Positions 26,711-37,100 are shown, numbered from the stretch's first letter. The stretch: 64,000 bases of DNA from UBA6168 sp965222975 (GCA_965222975.1 CBDCVJ010000041.1:62001-126000); one strand, 5' to 3'. Program-made: numbers and translations. The notes: generated by a model not told the origin, from the sequence alone.

Positions 26711-28009
26711 ATGAATACTACCAAAACGAATAAACCGACAAAAAAACGCTACGGCATTCTTGCCCTTGTTTTTATTACTGTGGTAATTAATTACATGGAT
26801 CGTAGCAATATATCTGTTGCTGCATTTGCCATAAGCGATGAGTTAGGGTTGACCACCGTGCAGATGGGATTAATCTTTTCCGCTTTTGCATGGACTTATT
26901 CTGCGTTGCAAATTCCCGGAGGGATATTAGTAGATAAAATTCGGCCACGGATTTTATATCCATTGATAATGGCATTGTGGTCAGTTGCTACTTTAGTTCA
27001 AGGTTTCATAAGTTCCATCGCTGCCTTTATTGTTTGCCGGGCAGCGATTGGTGTTTTTGAAGCTCCGTCTTATCCTTGCAATAATAAAATAGTGACCAGT
27101 TGGTTTCCTGAAAAAGAAAGGGCGAGCGCCATTGCCGTTTATACCTCTGGTCAATTTATTGGCCTCGCTTTTTTAACACCTGCTCTCATTTTAATTCAAA
27201 GCTATATGGGATGGCGGGGACTGTTTATTGTCTCTGGAATTATCGGATTATTATGGGCTTTAATTTGGTATTTATTTTATCGGGACCCACAAAACCATCC
27301 AAAAGTAAATCAGGAGGAATTAAATTATATTGCAGAAGGCGGTGGACTGATCGATGGCCAAACAGAAAAAAAAGAAAAGCGCCCATTTTCATGGAGCGAT
27401 TTAAAAGAAGCATTTGTTCATAGAAAATTATGGGGCGTATATATTGGGCAATTTTGCCTCGGCTCCTTATTTATTTTTTTCCTCACTTGGTTTCCGACGT
27501 ATTTGGTAAAATACCGAGGACTCGATTTTATTAAATCTGGCTTTTTGGCCTCCCTTCCTTTTTTAGCTGCTTTTGTGGGAGTGCTGCTTTCTGGTTTTAC
27601 TTCCGATGCATTGGTTCGAAGAGGGTATTCCAATGAATTGGCGAGAAAAGCACCGATATTAATTGGGATGCTTTTATCTATTTTTATTATCGGGGCAAAT
27701 TATACCGACAGTACTTTTTGGATTGTATTTTTTCTTTCGGTTGCCTTTTTTGGAAATGGCCTGGCTTCCATCACATGGGTTTTTATTTCCCTGATTGCCC
27801 CCAAACATTTAATTGGATTAATTGGCGGTGTTTTTAATTTTATCGGCGGCCTGGCGGCGGTCATTACGCCTGTAGTGATTGGGTATATGGCCAAGGATGG
27901 AAATTTTGAACCAGCTTTATTATACATCGGTGCATTGGCTTTTATTGGTTTTTGCAGTTATTTATTTTTAATCGGTAAGGTGGAACGAATTGAATTGGAA
28001 GAAGGGTAA
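26711..28009 (+). CDS. MFS transporter, anion:cation symporter family (sugar acids)
   Basis: The 432-residue carrier has twelve predicted membrane helices. It shows the ACS-family opening (VVINYMDRSNISVAAFAI), the loop-2 segment GGILVDKIRPR and the family's FEAPSYPCNNKIVTSWFP sequence. These resemble hexuronate, glucarate and galactonate carriers (ExuT/GudP/DgoT type). It probably imports D-galactonate or a related acid by proton symport through the inner membrane, matching the adjacent dehydratase. The start at 26711 (MNTTKTNKPTKKRYGILAL) was chosen because the 27 in-frame residues upstream are not transporter-like. Exact substrate is inferred from neighbourhood. Confidence 0.87.
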   Translation: MNTTKTNKPTKKRYGILALVFITVVINYMDRSNISVAAFAISDELGLTTVQMGLIFSAFAWTYSALQIPGGILVDKIRPRILYPLIMALWSVATLVQGFISSIAAFIVCRAAIGVFEAPSYPCNNKIVTSWFPEKERASAIAVYTSGQFIGLAFLTPALILIQSYMGWRGLFIVSGIIGLLWALIWYLFYRDPQNHPKVNQEELNYIAEGGGLIDGQTEKKEKRPFSWSDLKEAFVHRKLWGVYIGQFCLGSLFIFFLTWFPTYLVKYRGLDFIKSGFLASLPFLAAFVGVLLSGFTSDALVRRGYSNELARKAPILIGMLLSIFIIGANYTDSTFWIVFFLSVAFFGNGLASITWVFISLIAPKHLIGLIGGVFNFIGGLAAVITPVVIGYMAKDGNFEPALLYIGALAFIGFCSYLFLIGKVERIELEEG

Positions 28010-28089
28010 AATGATGTAAGTACAGGTTAAATTTCGCTAATGTCATTTCGGTAATTCATGCTTCATTTGCCAACCAATTCGTAGTTATA

Positions 28090-28158
28090 ATAATTCGTGG
28101 TTAAAATAAATTCGTGGTTAAAAACTAAAACCACGAATTTATTTTAACCACGAATTTA
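28090..28158. repeat. Intergenic palindrome built on 'attcgtggttaaaa'
   Basis: The arms 28090-28121 and 28129-28158 pair almost perfectly. Each contains two copies of ATTCGTGGTT or its complement. The same word recurs as a tandem array downstream of the sulfatase gene at 29947. Confidence 0.7.
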
Positions 28159-28192
28159 GATAACCACAAACCATAAATTAAAAAATAATTCA

Positions 28193-29851
28193 ATGATATT
28201 ACGAGCCGCCATCCTTTTCTTTTTTGCATTTGCCTTTAGTTGTAATTCGGCAAAAGCACCCACCGAAAATGTCAAGAAACAAAAACCCAATATCCTGTTC
28301 ATTGCCATCGACGACCTGCGCCCCGAACTCGGTTGTTACGGTTCGAACATAGCCATTACCCCCAATATAGACCGCTTGGCAGCAGGTGGTTTGCTCTTTG
28401 AAAGAGCCTATTGCCAGCAGGCGATTTGCAGCCCTTCCCGTGCCAGTTTGATGACGGGCGCCCGCCCCGAAACGACAGGCATCGTTGAGAATTATACATA
28501 CTTCAGAGATGTTCTGCCCGACATTGTGACCCTGCCACAAAATTTTATTAAAAATGGATATGAGGCGGTCTATTGCGGAAAAATATATCACAAGCCCGCT
28601 TTTGCGGATCACGAAAAATCATGGAGCCGAATGCCAGCGAAAATTGATTTGGCTGCACCTAAATTCCCCGGCACGTATGCACTCAAAGAAAATCAGGAAA
28701 TCTATAAAAAGAACCAGGCGGACATCCGAAAAAAATATGGGGAAGGGGCGACCGACCATTATGCTTTGGGGCGTGGGCCTGCTTATGAAAAAGCCGATGT
28801 CCCCGACCATTATTACTTGGATGGATATACGGCAGAAGTAGCGGTCGCTACGCTGAAAGAATTGGTAGCGGATAAAGACAAGCCTTTCTTTTTGGGTTTT
28901 GGAATGAAACTGCCCCACCTCGACTGGAAAGCACCAACCAAATATTGGGACTTATACGATCCCGAAAAAATACCGATGGCAGAACATACCGAAGCCCCTG
29001 AAAATGGAGCAGCTATGGGGCTTCATGCTTCTTTCGAATTGCGGGTACGGCATGGCATCCCTAAAAGCGGGCCAATAGAGGGCGAGCTGGCCAGAACGCT
29101 GAAACATGCCTACCTCGCCAGTGTGAGTTATTTGGATGCACAGATTGGGAAATTATTAAAAACATTGGAGGAAGAAGGGGCGAGGGAAAATACCATTATC
29201 ATCCTTTGGAGCGACCACGGTTTCCATCTTGGTGACATGGGCGTTTGGGCGAAGGCGACCAATTATGAAATTGCCACTCGTGTTCCCATGATGATTTGGA
29301 CACCCGATATGCTAGCAGAAAATAGAGGTAAAAAAACGGATGCTCTCGTCGAATTGGTGGATATGTACCCAACGCTTTGCGAATTGGCAGGCATTGAAAT
29401 GCCCGCACATTTGGAAGGTCAAAGTTTCGCTCCACTTTTGGAAAACCCCCAAATGGATTGGAAATCTGCAGCATTTAGCCAATACCCCAATCCTGCCCTG
29501 CGGGAGTGGGCTGCCAATCCATTGACGCAGGGTATGCGGGAAACCTATTTCGGGCCACTCATTGAAGAAGTAGAGGGGCGCATCATCGCACAGATGGGCG
29601 AAAAATGGGATCGGGATATGTTTGAAAATGACCTGATGGGCTATACCATGCGGACGGACGAACACCGCCTTGTAGTTTGGAAAAATAAAAAACAGCCAAA
29701 TGCCGAACCGCTGTTTATTGAATTATATGACCATAAAAATGATCCCAGTGAAACAAAAAATATTGCGGAGGATGAACCCGAATTGGTGAATAAATTAATG
29801 GCTCAATTTAATAAAGGGTGGAAGGGAAATTTGGCGGAATTGAAAGGATAA
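28193..29851 (+). CDS. Type I sulfatase, iduronate-2-sulfatase-like lipoprotein
   Basis: The 552-residue enzyme starts with a lipoprotein signal (LFFFAFAFSC, lipobox Cys17). The metal-binding ID-DLRPELGCYG and the formylglycine motif C79-S-P-S-R83 (AICSPSRASLMTGARP) are intact. So are KIYHK, HLDWKAPTKYW, LWSDHGFHLGDMGVWAK and the C-terminal subdomain with QYPNPALREW. The ELGCYG wording and the overall pattern match the iduronate-2-sulfatase branch (SulfAtlas S1 family; subfamily not assignable by eye). It needs a formylglycine-generating enzyme or anSME, neither of which is in the window. It likely removes 2-sulfate from a sulfated polysaccharide at the periplasm or surface. Confidence 0.9.
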   Translation: MILRAAILFFFAFAFSCNSAKAPTENVKKQKPNILFIAIDDLRPELGCYGSNIAITPNIDRLAAGGLLFERAYCQQAICSPSRASLMTGARPETTGIVENYTYFRDVLPDIVTLPQNFIKNGYEAVYCGKIYHKPAFADHEKSWSRMPAKIDLAAPKFPGTYALKENQEIYKKNQADIRKKYGEGATDHYALGRGPAYEKADVPDHYYLDGYTAEVAVATLKELVADKDKPFFLGFGMKLPHLDWKAPTKYWDLYDPEKIPMAEHTEAPENGAAMGLHASFELRVRHGIPKSGPIEGELARTLKHAYLASVSYLDAQIGKLLKTLEEEGARENTIIILWSDHGFHLGDMGVWAKATNYEIATRVPMMIWTPDMLAENRGKKTDALVELVDMYPTLCELAGIEMPAHLEGQSFAPLLENPQMDWKSAAFSQYPNPALREWAANPLTQGMRETYFGPLIEEVEGRIIAQMGEKWDRDMFENDLMGYTMRTDEHRLVVWKNKKQPNAEPLFIELYDHKNDPSETKNIAEDEPELVNKLMAQFNKGWKGNLAELKG

Positions 29852-29946
29852 AATGGATTGTATTTTAAATCATAATGTTTTTTAAAATCACCGTATTTTT
29901 TAATGGCAATTAATAGCAAGGAATAAAACCATCTGCAACTGCCAAT

Positions 29947-30005
29947 AATTCGTGGTTAGTCTAATTCGTGGTTAGTCTAATTCGTGGTTAGCCTAATTCG
30001 TGGTT
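29947..30005. repeat. 16-bp tandem repeat 'aattcgtggttagtct'
   Basis: Three full copies and one partial copy at 29947-30005 are followed by an inverted copy of the core (CCACGAAT, near 30015-30040). The 16-bp period is not a multiple of three. It lies in the gap between the sulfatase and the ASPIC/UnbV gene. Confidence 0.75.
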
Positions 30006-30108
30006 GCATTCCCCACGAATGTTAAAAACCACGAATTGCTTCACCTCTGAACATTAAGACGATGCAATCCTCCATTATTTGGTGGTGTGAAAGATCAAAA
30101 AAGAATAT

Positions 30109-31983
30109 TTGAAAATGGCATTTAAAAAATATACTCAAATATTTATTGCAATAATTATTTGTGCCTCTTTTTTGCAAGATGGAAATGGGCAATCAATTTC
30201 TTTTTTAGAAGCCGAAAATGATTTTATAAAAAAGCAAAAGAATTTACGAAAATGGGACTCCCCCGTCATAGCCGATTTAGACCAAGATGGTTTTTTGGAT
30301 TTGATTTTAAACGACCACGGATTGGGTGTAAGTGTAAGTTGGAACAATAACGGGAAATTTGCCCAACCTTATGATCTGATCATGGGCGATCTGCACGGCA
30401 TTTCTGTTGGAGATTTTGATATGGATGGAAATATGGAAATGATAATTTCCAGAGGTGGTGGTTCGGGCAGCAATGCACGAAATTCAAAAATGTTTCGGGT
30501 AAATCGCCAACGTGAATTTACTGCCCTACCTGATTTTGATGTGCCGTTGGAATTGATGCGTGGCCGCACCGTCAAATTTATGGATGGCGATAATGACGGC
30601 GATTTGGATTTATTAAATTTTGCATTTCCCGATAAAGAAAAAAAAGGCGAGAGCGAAAATTATATTTATGAAAACAATGGCAAAGGGCAATTAATACTCG
30701 CCTCCACATTGCCGCCCGTGCAGAGAGACGGACAAAAAACTTTAATCACAGACTTCAACAACGACAGGGTTTTCGATCTGTTTTTATACGGCGGCGAGAA
30801 GGTGCAGGTATTTAAAGGAAAAGGTGATTTGAATTATGGAGAAGTTACCAATAAAGTACTTCCTTTTGATTTAAAAAACGTAACAGGAATTGTTGAATTG
30901 GATTATGACAATGACGGTGATTTTGATCTGTTTCTTACCCGTGGAAAGGAATTTGAAATTGGCGAAAATTTTTACGACCCCGAAACAAAAACATGGGGAT
31001 TTTTATCCAAACGGGGTAAATCCGATTTTGAAGATATGGAAATTGGGGATGTTTTAAATATCGAAAACTTTCAATCGCAATGGCCTTTCAACGATGCCTT
31101 TTATATTGGTGAAACGGGCTATGAATATGAGTTTCCCGGTGAAACACATTCTGGAAAAAACATCCGATTAGTAAATAGCAATGCACTCGGTTTTCCCGAT
31201 AAAATAAATGAAGAAGGGGGCATCCATATTGGTTATGTCGGCAATAAAAAATGGCGTTTGATCGTGGATACATGGTCGCCCTCAACGGGTGTTTTTCATG
31301 GTGTATTATCTTATCCGTCGAGTGAACATACAAAAGGGTTAAATGATATTTTATTAGAAAATAAAAATGGAAAATTTATCGACGTAACTAAAAATGCGAA
31401 TTTATTTTTTGAGGAACATACGACGGGCGCAGCTGTCGCTGATTTTAATAATGATGGTTTTTCGGATTTAATTATAATTCGCCGTGGCGATTTAATTCAC
31501 GAAAATAAATCCATTATTTATTTAAATAATAGAACGTCAGGTTTTGAAAAAATAAATCAGCATAATATTATTTCTACCGAATTAGGAGCGATAGGAATGG
31601 GCGTGGAAACATTTGATTATAACCACGATGGAAAGGTGGATGTGATTTTGGGAAATGAAAGGGGAAAATGGCATTTATTTAAAAATAATGTGCAAGCATC
31701 TAAAAATGCAAATTATATAGTTGTAGAGGTTGGTAATTCACCCAATGAAAAAGCAAGTGGGTTGGGAGCTTTGGTATCTATTAAGTCCTGCAATAAAACA
31801 CAATTAAAAAGGGTAGGGGCCACCGGGGCAAATTATTCATTGAGCTATAATCATTTTATTCATTTTGGTTTGGGTGCATGTAGCGAATCAGTTGTTGTAT
31901 TGGTGGCATGGACAAATGGGGAAACTTTGGAACAGACGGTTACTTCTCTAAATAGCAGTGTTTCTCTTGGAATGTTTGATTAA
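30109..31983 (+). CDS. Secreted FG-GAP/VCBS repeat protein with C-terminal ASPIC/UnbV domain
   Basis: The 624-residue protein has a signal peptide (IFIAIIICASFLQDGNGQ). Repeated FG-GAP strands with calcium-type Asp loops follow (DLDQDGFLDLI, DFDMDGNMEMI, DGDNDGDLDLL, DYDNDGDFDLFL, DFNNDGFSDLIII, DYNHDGKVDVIL), consistent with a beta-propeller. The end (residues ~545-624) is an ASPIC/UnbV module with ASGLGALVSIKSC and FGLGACSESVVVLVAWTNG. Unlike the protein at 0.9 kb, no T9SS sorting domain follows, so it may be periplasmic or lipid-associated by another route. In PUL-like loci such proteins are thought to bind glycans; function here is inferred from the neighbouring sulfatases. Confidence 0.85.
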   Translation: MKMAFKKYTQIFIAIIICASFLQDGNGQSISFLEAENDFIKKQKNLRKWDSPVIADLDQDGFLDLILNDHGLGVSVSWNNNGKFAQPYDLIMGDLHGISVGDFDMDGNMEMIISRGGGSGSNARNSKMFRVNRQREFTALPDFDVPLELMRGRTVKFMDGDNDGDLDLLNFAFPDKEKKGESENYIYENNGKGQLILASTLPPVQRDGQKTLITDFNNDRVFDLFLYGGEKVQVFKGKGDLNYGEVTNKVLPFDLKNVTGIVELDYDNDGDFDLFLTRGKEFEIGENFYDPETKTWGFLSKRGKSDFEDMEIGDVLNIENFQSQWPFNDAFYIGETGYEYEFPGETHSGKNIRLVNSNALGFPDKINEEGGIHIGYVGNKKWRLIVDTWSPSTGVFHGVLSYPSSEHTKGLNDILLENKNGKFIDVTKNANLFFEEHTTGAAVADFNNDGFSDLIIIRRGDLIHENKSIIYLNNRTSGFEKINQHNIISTELGAIGMGVETFDYNHDGKVDVILGNERGKWHLFKNNVQASKNANYIVVEVGNSPNEKASGLGALVSIKSCNKTQLKRVGATGANYSLSYNHFIHFGLGACSESVVVLVAWTNGETLEQTVTSLNSSVSLGMFD

Positions 31984-32246
31984 ATCTGAATTTGAAAAAA
32001 AAACAGCCATGCGATGCTAATCCGGTGGCGAGAAATTTTTGAAAGATATAATTTGGTTTTATTTGGTTAGGACTTGGGTGTGGCGGTGTTTTGCCGCTAC
32101 ATCTTTTTTTGTCTAACTATGCTGCCACAGAAATGTGACAAGGGTAACTCTGAACTGAGAATATTCTTTTAATAATTCGAAATATAATCGTTATCATTGT
32201 GAAATGACTTCCTATCTGAAAAGTGTAAAATATAAACCTTGAGAAA

Positions 32247-32945
32247 ATGAAAATAAAAAAAGCGTTCATCCTCCTGCTGGACATCAGCGGCTATACCCAA
32301 TTCATCAAGTTGCACAAAATCAGCCTGATACATGCAGAAAAAATAATTAGTGAATTATTCGAATCGGTCATTGATTCGACATCCAGTCCATTGGTGCTGA
32401 ATAAATTAGAAGGCGATGCTGCATTGTTTTATGCCATCAGCGAAAATGAAGAAGAAATGTCAAAAGAAATTAAAAGGCAGTTACAAGAGATATTTTTGGC
32501 ATTCAACAAAAAGGAAGAGCAACTGATAAGCGCCTGCCAATTATGTATTTGTGAAGCTTGTCAAAAAGTAAAAGAATTAAAATTGAAAGCAGTGCTCCAC
32601 TATGGGGAAATTTTGATAAAAAAAATTCGAGATTTTGAAGAAATAGCTGGCGGAGAAGTCATATTGGCACACAGGTTTTTGAAAAATTCAATTAAAGAAA
32701 AGGAATATATTTTAATGAGTGAACCATTTTACAAATTGAGTGGCGGCATACAAGGACTCGAAATAAATAAATCTTCCGAATCCTATGATGGGGAAGACGT
32801 CGGTATAGTTTATTCCTTCCCCGGTGGCACAAGCCATATGCCTGAAAAAATGAACTTTTGGGAAAAAATTAAATTATATGCTAAATTGGAAAAACATTTG
32901 GTTAAAAGGATTTTCAAAAAAATAAAAAATAATTCCTTTTTTTGA
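32247..32945 (+). CDS. DUF2652 protein (cyclase-homology-like fold)
   Basis: The 232-residue protein opens with AFILLLDISGYTQFIKLH and continues with NKLEGDAALFYA, spacing typical of DUF2652 and reminiscent of class III nucleotide cyclases (metal-binding Asp in LLDISGYT; second Asp in EGDAALF). The remainder carries a C-x2-C-x3-C cluster (ACQLCICEAC) and LHYGEILIKKIRDFEEIAGGEVILAHRFLKNS. No signal peptide or membrane helix is seen, so it is probably cytoplasmic. Catalytic activity has not been established for the family as far as I can say. It stands alone, followed by a terminator-like hairpin. Confidence 0.75.
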   Translation: MKIKKAFILLLDISGYTQFIKLHKISLIHAEKIISELFESVIDSTSSPLVLNKLEGDAALFYAISENEEEMSKEIKRQLQEIFLAFNKKEEQLISACQLCICEACQKVKELKLKAVLHYGEILIKKIRDFEEIAGGEVILAHRFLKNSIKEKEYILMSEPFYKLSGGIQGLEINKSSESYDGEDVGIVYSFPGGTSHMPEKMNFWEKIKLYAKLEKHLVKRIFKKIKNNSFF

Positions 32946-32975
32946 AGGCTGTTATTACCTGTATATTTTAAATTA

Positions 32976-33029
32976 AAATGCCAATCCAATTGCAAATATG
33001 AATTCACTCTGGCAATCGGATTGGCATTT
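32976..33029. terminator. Inverted repeat between convergent genes (probable bidirectional terminator)
   Basis: AAATGCCAATCCAATTGC (32976-32993) pairs with GCAATCGGATTGGCATTT (33012-33029) with one mismatch and an 18-nt loop. It lies between the convergent DUF2652 gene and the last gene of the injection-system cluster. Confidence 0.65.
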
Positions 33030-33063
33030 GGTTTTTGTTTTATACCATATTTTAAAAGCCTTA

Positions 33064-34026
33064 TTATATTACAATCGAAATCTCCTTTGTCACCCCAGCT
33101 TCAATTCTAAACTGATCTGTTCTATGGATTACTTTTTTATTAACGTTCATAACCTCTATAAAAATATCGGTTTTTCCATCAAACAATTTTGGTAATTTTT
33201 TCGGATCTAAATTAAAAGAAAACATCCCTTTGTTGTTTGTGCGTGTTGCTTTTATGAATTCTTCAACATTCCCGTTCTTCGAACGTGGCTGCACAATCAG
33301 TTTGGGCAGTGCTTTGCCTGCCTTATTTGTTATTTGCCCACTTAATTTAAATGGTTTAGCTGGTTCGGGTTCTGGCGTGGGTGGCGGTGGTTCTGGTATG
33401 GGGGTGTCATCCTCCTCTTTTTTTTCTGGAGGGGGGGGGCATTTTTCGGCAGACAATACAATGATCCGATAATCCTGTCTGCCTGGGGCCACTTGTACGG
33501 GTTCTTTTTCCTGGCAGACAAATTTCCCTTCCTTGTCCGTCACCGTCAGTAACAGTTTTTTTTCCACATATTTTTTAGACAGTTCTGCAGAGGGATTGAT
33601 AGAAAAATATCCTTGGTCATTGGTACAGGTATGCCCGAGTTCACGTGCCCATTTGCCATTTTCCAGATATAAAGAAATGGTCATGTCCTTGACCCCTTTG
33701 TTGTTTTTGTCAATGACCAGTCCATGTACTTGCCAAGTGTCCGGTTGGTTGGTCACGACTTTGACTTTCGACTGCTCAACCTCAAAATCCAGGGCTTTTT
33801 TTTGTTCCCTATTATAGGCAATGCGCTTGTTGACAGCTTGTACTCGGGGATGAGCGGTGCCATATTTTTTTGTCAACCTGGTTTGTTCCTTTTCAAGGGC
33901 GGTGTTGTTGACTACTTGCAAGGACTGGGTTTTTCCTAAATGGGTGCTTCTTAATTCTTCTAAGGAATCAAATGCACCATCTACCTTTTTTATGGCTTCT
34001 TCAGTGGTGATTAATTCTTCTTCCAT
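33064..34026 (-). CDS. eCIS-linked protein with two carboxypeptidase-regulatory-like domains and a Pro-rich linker
   Basis: The 320-residue protein has an N-terminal coiled-coil-like charged region (residues 1-90: TTEEAIKKVDGAFDSLEEL through TRLTKKYGTAHPRVQAVNKRI). A first beta domain of the carboxypeptidase-regulatory or Ig-like type (~95-195; VHGLVIDKNNKGVKDMTISL) follows. A Pro-rich linker (~198-230) contains repeated PEPPPPTPEPEP. A second similar domain (~235-320; LSGQITNKAGKALPKLIVQP) closes it. No signal peptide is seen, as expected for a protein assembled in the cytoplasm. As the last gene of the cluster, 118 bp after the DUF6519 gene, it may decorate the baseplate or fibres; that is inference. 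Confidence 0.65.
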   Translation of the reverse strand: MEEELITTEEAIKKVDGAFDSLEELRSTHLGKTQSLQVVNNTALEKEQTRLTKKYGTAHPRVQAVNKRIAYNREQKKALDFEVEQSKVKVVTNQPDTWQVHGLVIDKNNKGVKDMTISLYLENGKWARELGHTCTNDQGYFSINPSAELSKKYVEKKLLLTVTDKEGKFVCQEKEPVQVAPGRQDYRIIVLSAEKCPPPPEKKEEDDTPIPEPPPPTPEPEPAKPFKLSGQITNKAGKALPKLIVQPRSKNGNVEEFIKATRTNNKGMFSFNLDPKKLPKLFDGKTDIFIEVMNVNKKVIHRTDQFRIEAGVTKEISIVI

Positions 34027-34040
34027 GATTTTTTTAATGG

Positions 34041-34120
34041 TGTAGTCGCCAAATTCATTTGGCGGACTTTAGTTAGGTTTTTAAACCAAATCAGCCCGCC
34101 AAATGAATTTGGCGACTACA
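34041..34120. repeat. Perfect 25-bp inverted repeat inside the eCIS cluster
   Basis: Arms 34041-34065 and 34096-34120 are exact complements (core GCCAAATTCATTTGGCGG) with a 30-nt loop. The left arm is itself partly palindromic (CCAAATTCATTTGG). It separates the last eCIS gene from the DUF6519 gene and could terminate or process the message. Confidence 0.85.
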
Positions 34121-34144
34121 TGTTTGTTAGTAAAAAAGAGGGCA

Positions 34145-37100
34145 TTACCCCAATAGCTGAAGATTGGTCGTCGGTTCGTATTTAAGCCTAAATGCATTGG
34201 TGCCATCTCTACAGCGGTCGTTCCTTAATACCAAATTGCTTTGGTCGAGTAGCGTGGCAGGTGGACGGCGGCTGCCCAGTACCAGCAGGCAGTGTGTGGA
34301 TTGGTTGCCAAGCGCCGTGTTCATAACTCCGAACGATAGCAGGGAATACAGTGCAAGCGTAAAGCCCTCCTGGAATCGGTTGTCATTCGAACGGACGGTA
34401 TAGCCAAACAAGATGGTATTGATCAGTACCAGATCAATGGTCTGTTGTGCGATCAGCCCGGCACATTCCGATTGGTTGCTGAGGTATGCAATATCGTCCA
34501 AAGAAGCGAGCAACTGGGCACTCAGGGAAAAGCTAACTTCTCCACCTCGCAGTTCAAGCGTCACTTGGTTGTCAGAAAACATGACTGACCCGGAAGGCAA
34601 CAGTTGCAGGCGGGTCAGGATGTCAGCGTTGAAAGCAGTATTTTTTGCAGATGCGTAATTTGTTCCGACTTTCGAAATGCCCTTGAAATTTTTGAGCAAA
34701 CCAGTAAAGAGAAAATCTTTAGAAACTCCCAAGTTTAGAATAAATACCGCCCCTGCCAGAAGGGACAGCGGATGTTGGCGGTTGGTGGCTTGGGTCGTAA
34801 ACTGGTTGCCCACTACCGACACTGGTCCGAACGCCATGAGAAGCAACGCATGTCCCAATGGCTGGGCAACGATGTTGTCATGCACTTTCACCGCCGGGAT
34901 GCCGTCGTACAGCCCCACCGGCCCCTCGCCTGTAAACTCGGCCAGCACATCCTTGTAAGACATTTTGATGACGATGCCGCCCCGTTCCCCCCGGCGAGGG
35001 TCTTGTTGTTCGGTAAAGGAAGTTCTTGGCCCGTTGTTAAGGATGTGGTTGTCGGAAATGTCTATTTTTTCGCCGTACAATATGAAAATGCCACAGACGG
35101 GTTCTATTAGGCTGATGCCGTTGTTTTCGATCAGGTTCTCCCCAATGGTCGCATTACGGCAATAGGAAAGGCCGATACCACCAAAGCCGACATCATCAAT
35201 CATAGACGCTGGGATTTCAGTGGGCAATTGCTGGGCGCACAGTTGGATGTGGTTGCGATAAACGGTCAGATCCTCTACGTTCACGGCCATCCCAATGGTC
35301 TTGATATCAAGCCAGGCCACTACGCCAATGCCTGACAGGCCGAAATGCTGAATTTTGTTGTTCTCGATACTTATTTCGTATAAAGCACTGCGGAAACGCT
35401 CTGCCACAAATGCTTTTATTTCGTTTGTTGCGAAATGGGTCTTGGTAGGTTGAGCACTCAGGTACTCATACCTGTTCAAGGCCACATCTTCCACTACAGG
35501 TGGTTGCCTGATTTCATCTGGCACAGTAGGGAGGTGGCCCAAGGTAATGCCATTGCCTCGTCCACCAATGATTTCGTTTTCCAAAATACGCACTCGCTCT
35601 GAACCGCCACCGATCTGGATGCCGCCCAAGGTACGGTACACCTTGCGGGTTGGCAGGAGGAAAACCCATTTTACAAATGCGAAAAATTTGAACAGGTAAA
35701 GATTTAGTTTAAAAGTCGGCACGTAAAAGAGCTTGTGGTCAGCGCATGGGTCAAATACACCGCCCGATGGATCGTCCTCGTTCCTTGGATCGTTCGGGTC
35801 ATTGGGGTCGGGTGGTGGCACTACCACAAGGCGGTTCCGCTCAATCAGTACTCCGTCAGCCCGACAGAATATGGCGGCCAGCCCATTGTCCTTATCAATC
35901 ATCCCGATGTGGTTGTAGGTGATGCGGATGTCGTTGTCACCTGCCAGATCGTCCCGGAGCATGACCTCAATGCCATGTATGCAGGCCATGATGCGATTGT
36001 CGTGAATGGTGATTTCGTGCGAACTGTCGTTCCTTGTTTCATCATCCCTTACGGAAATGGCTGTGCTGTTGAAAGCAATAAGGGAGAGTTGTTCGATTTT
36101 TATTTTATTAGAAGAAATGATGCGGAAAATGGATTCCCCCGTCCGGTCAGGATGGGGCTTGACGATAGACCGTTCCCCGCAACCACTGATGGTAATTTGT
36201 CGGCGGCCATCAATGACCACATTGGCGAGGTGCTCGCCGGGCAGTACACAGATTTTCCCACCTTCCTCTGGGAGGTTTCGCAGTGCTTCTTCGATAGAGT
36301 CGAAATCGCCTTTGCTGTGAACCCCGTCGCCGACGGTGAACGTGCAGCAGCAGTCCTGATCGGTCAGTGGCCGGAACTTCTTGCGGCAGTCGTGGATGAC
36401 CTGCCCTGTCACATTTCCAGAGGCATCTGCTGTCCATTGGAGTACGGCCAGCGGTGCATAAAAGCGGCGCACCCCATCGGGGCCTTTCCCTTGTTCCAAA
36501 ATCCACGGCAACACTTGTTCAGGTGTTTCAGGACGGGCAGCGATCACCCAGTAGTCATTGGCATTTAAGTCGTTGCCGTTGAAGGTGACTTGCAGGCCAG
36601 TGGTGCCAAGCGATACAGCTGTGCCGGGCGTAAACGGCATGGCCGCATCGGAACTTAGATCGTCGCCTCGTTGCCAGACACGGAGGTAGAAATAATCAGG
36701 TTGTGTGCCGTTATTTCTGCTTTGCCAGTCCACGCCAAAATCAGCATCAGTTATGGGGGAAAGGAGCGTAAGCTCCTGCGTATCAGGGTTGTAAGAGGCA
36801 TCCACTTTACTCAAATGCCCTTGTTGTTCGGCCACTTTTTCGCCATTCGGCAAAACAGCCAACCACGGCAAAATCTCAACTATTTGTCCTGACAAAGGCC
36901 AGTGATGCTGATCTTTAGGTTCGGTGATAAACGTGACCGTATCGCCTGCTGCATTGACTTGAACCCGGTACAGCGGTGAGGCATTGTCGAAGCCCCACGT
37001 GAAATGCCCGCTATCAATGAGTTGTACTCGGATGGCTTGGTTCTCCGCACCCAAATAGCCACCTACCGAAGAGGGGGAACAAAGGTTTTGCGGTGTGCCA

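Noticed and set aside
35735..36568. Long plus-strand open frame (277 codons) opposite the DUF6519 gene
   Set aside because: It lies antisense to a clear beta-helix gene and its translation is low-quality (no domain, odd composition). GC-rich codons on the real strand create such shadows.
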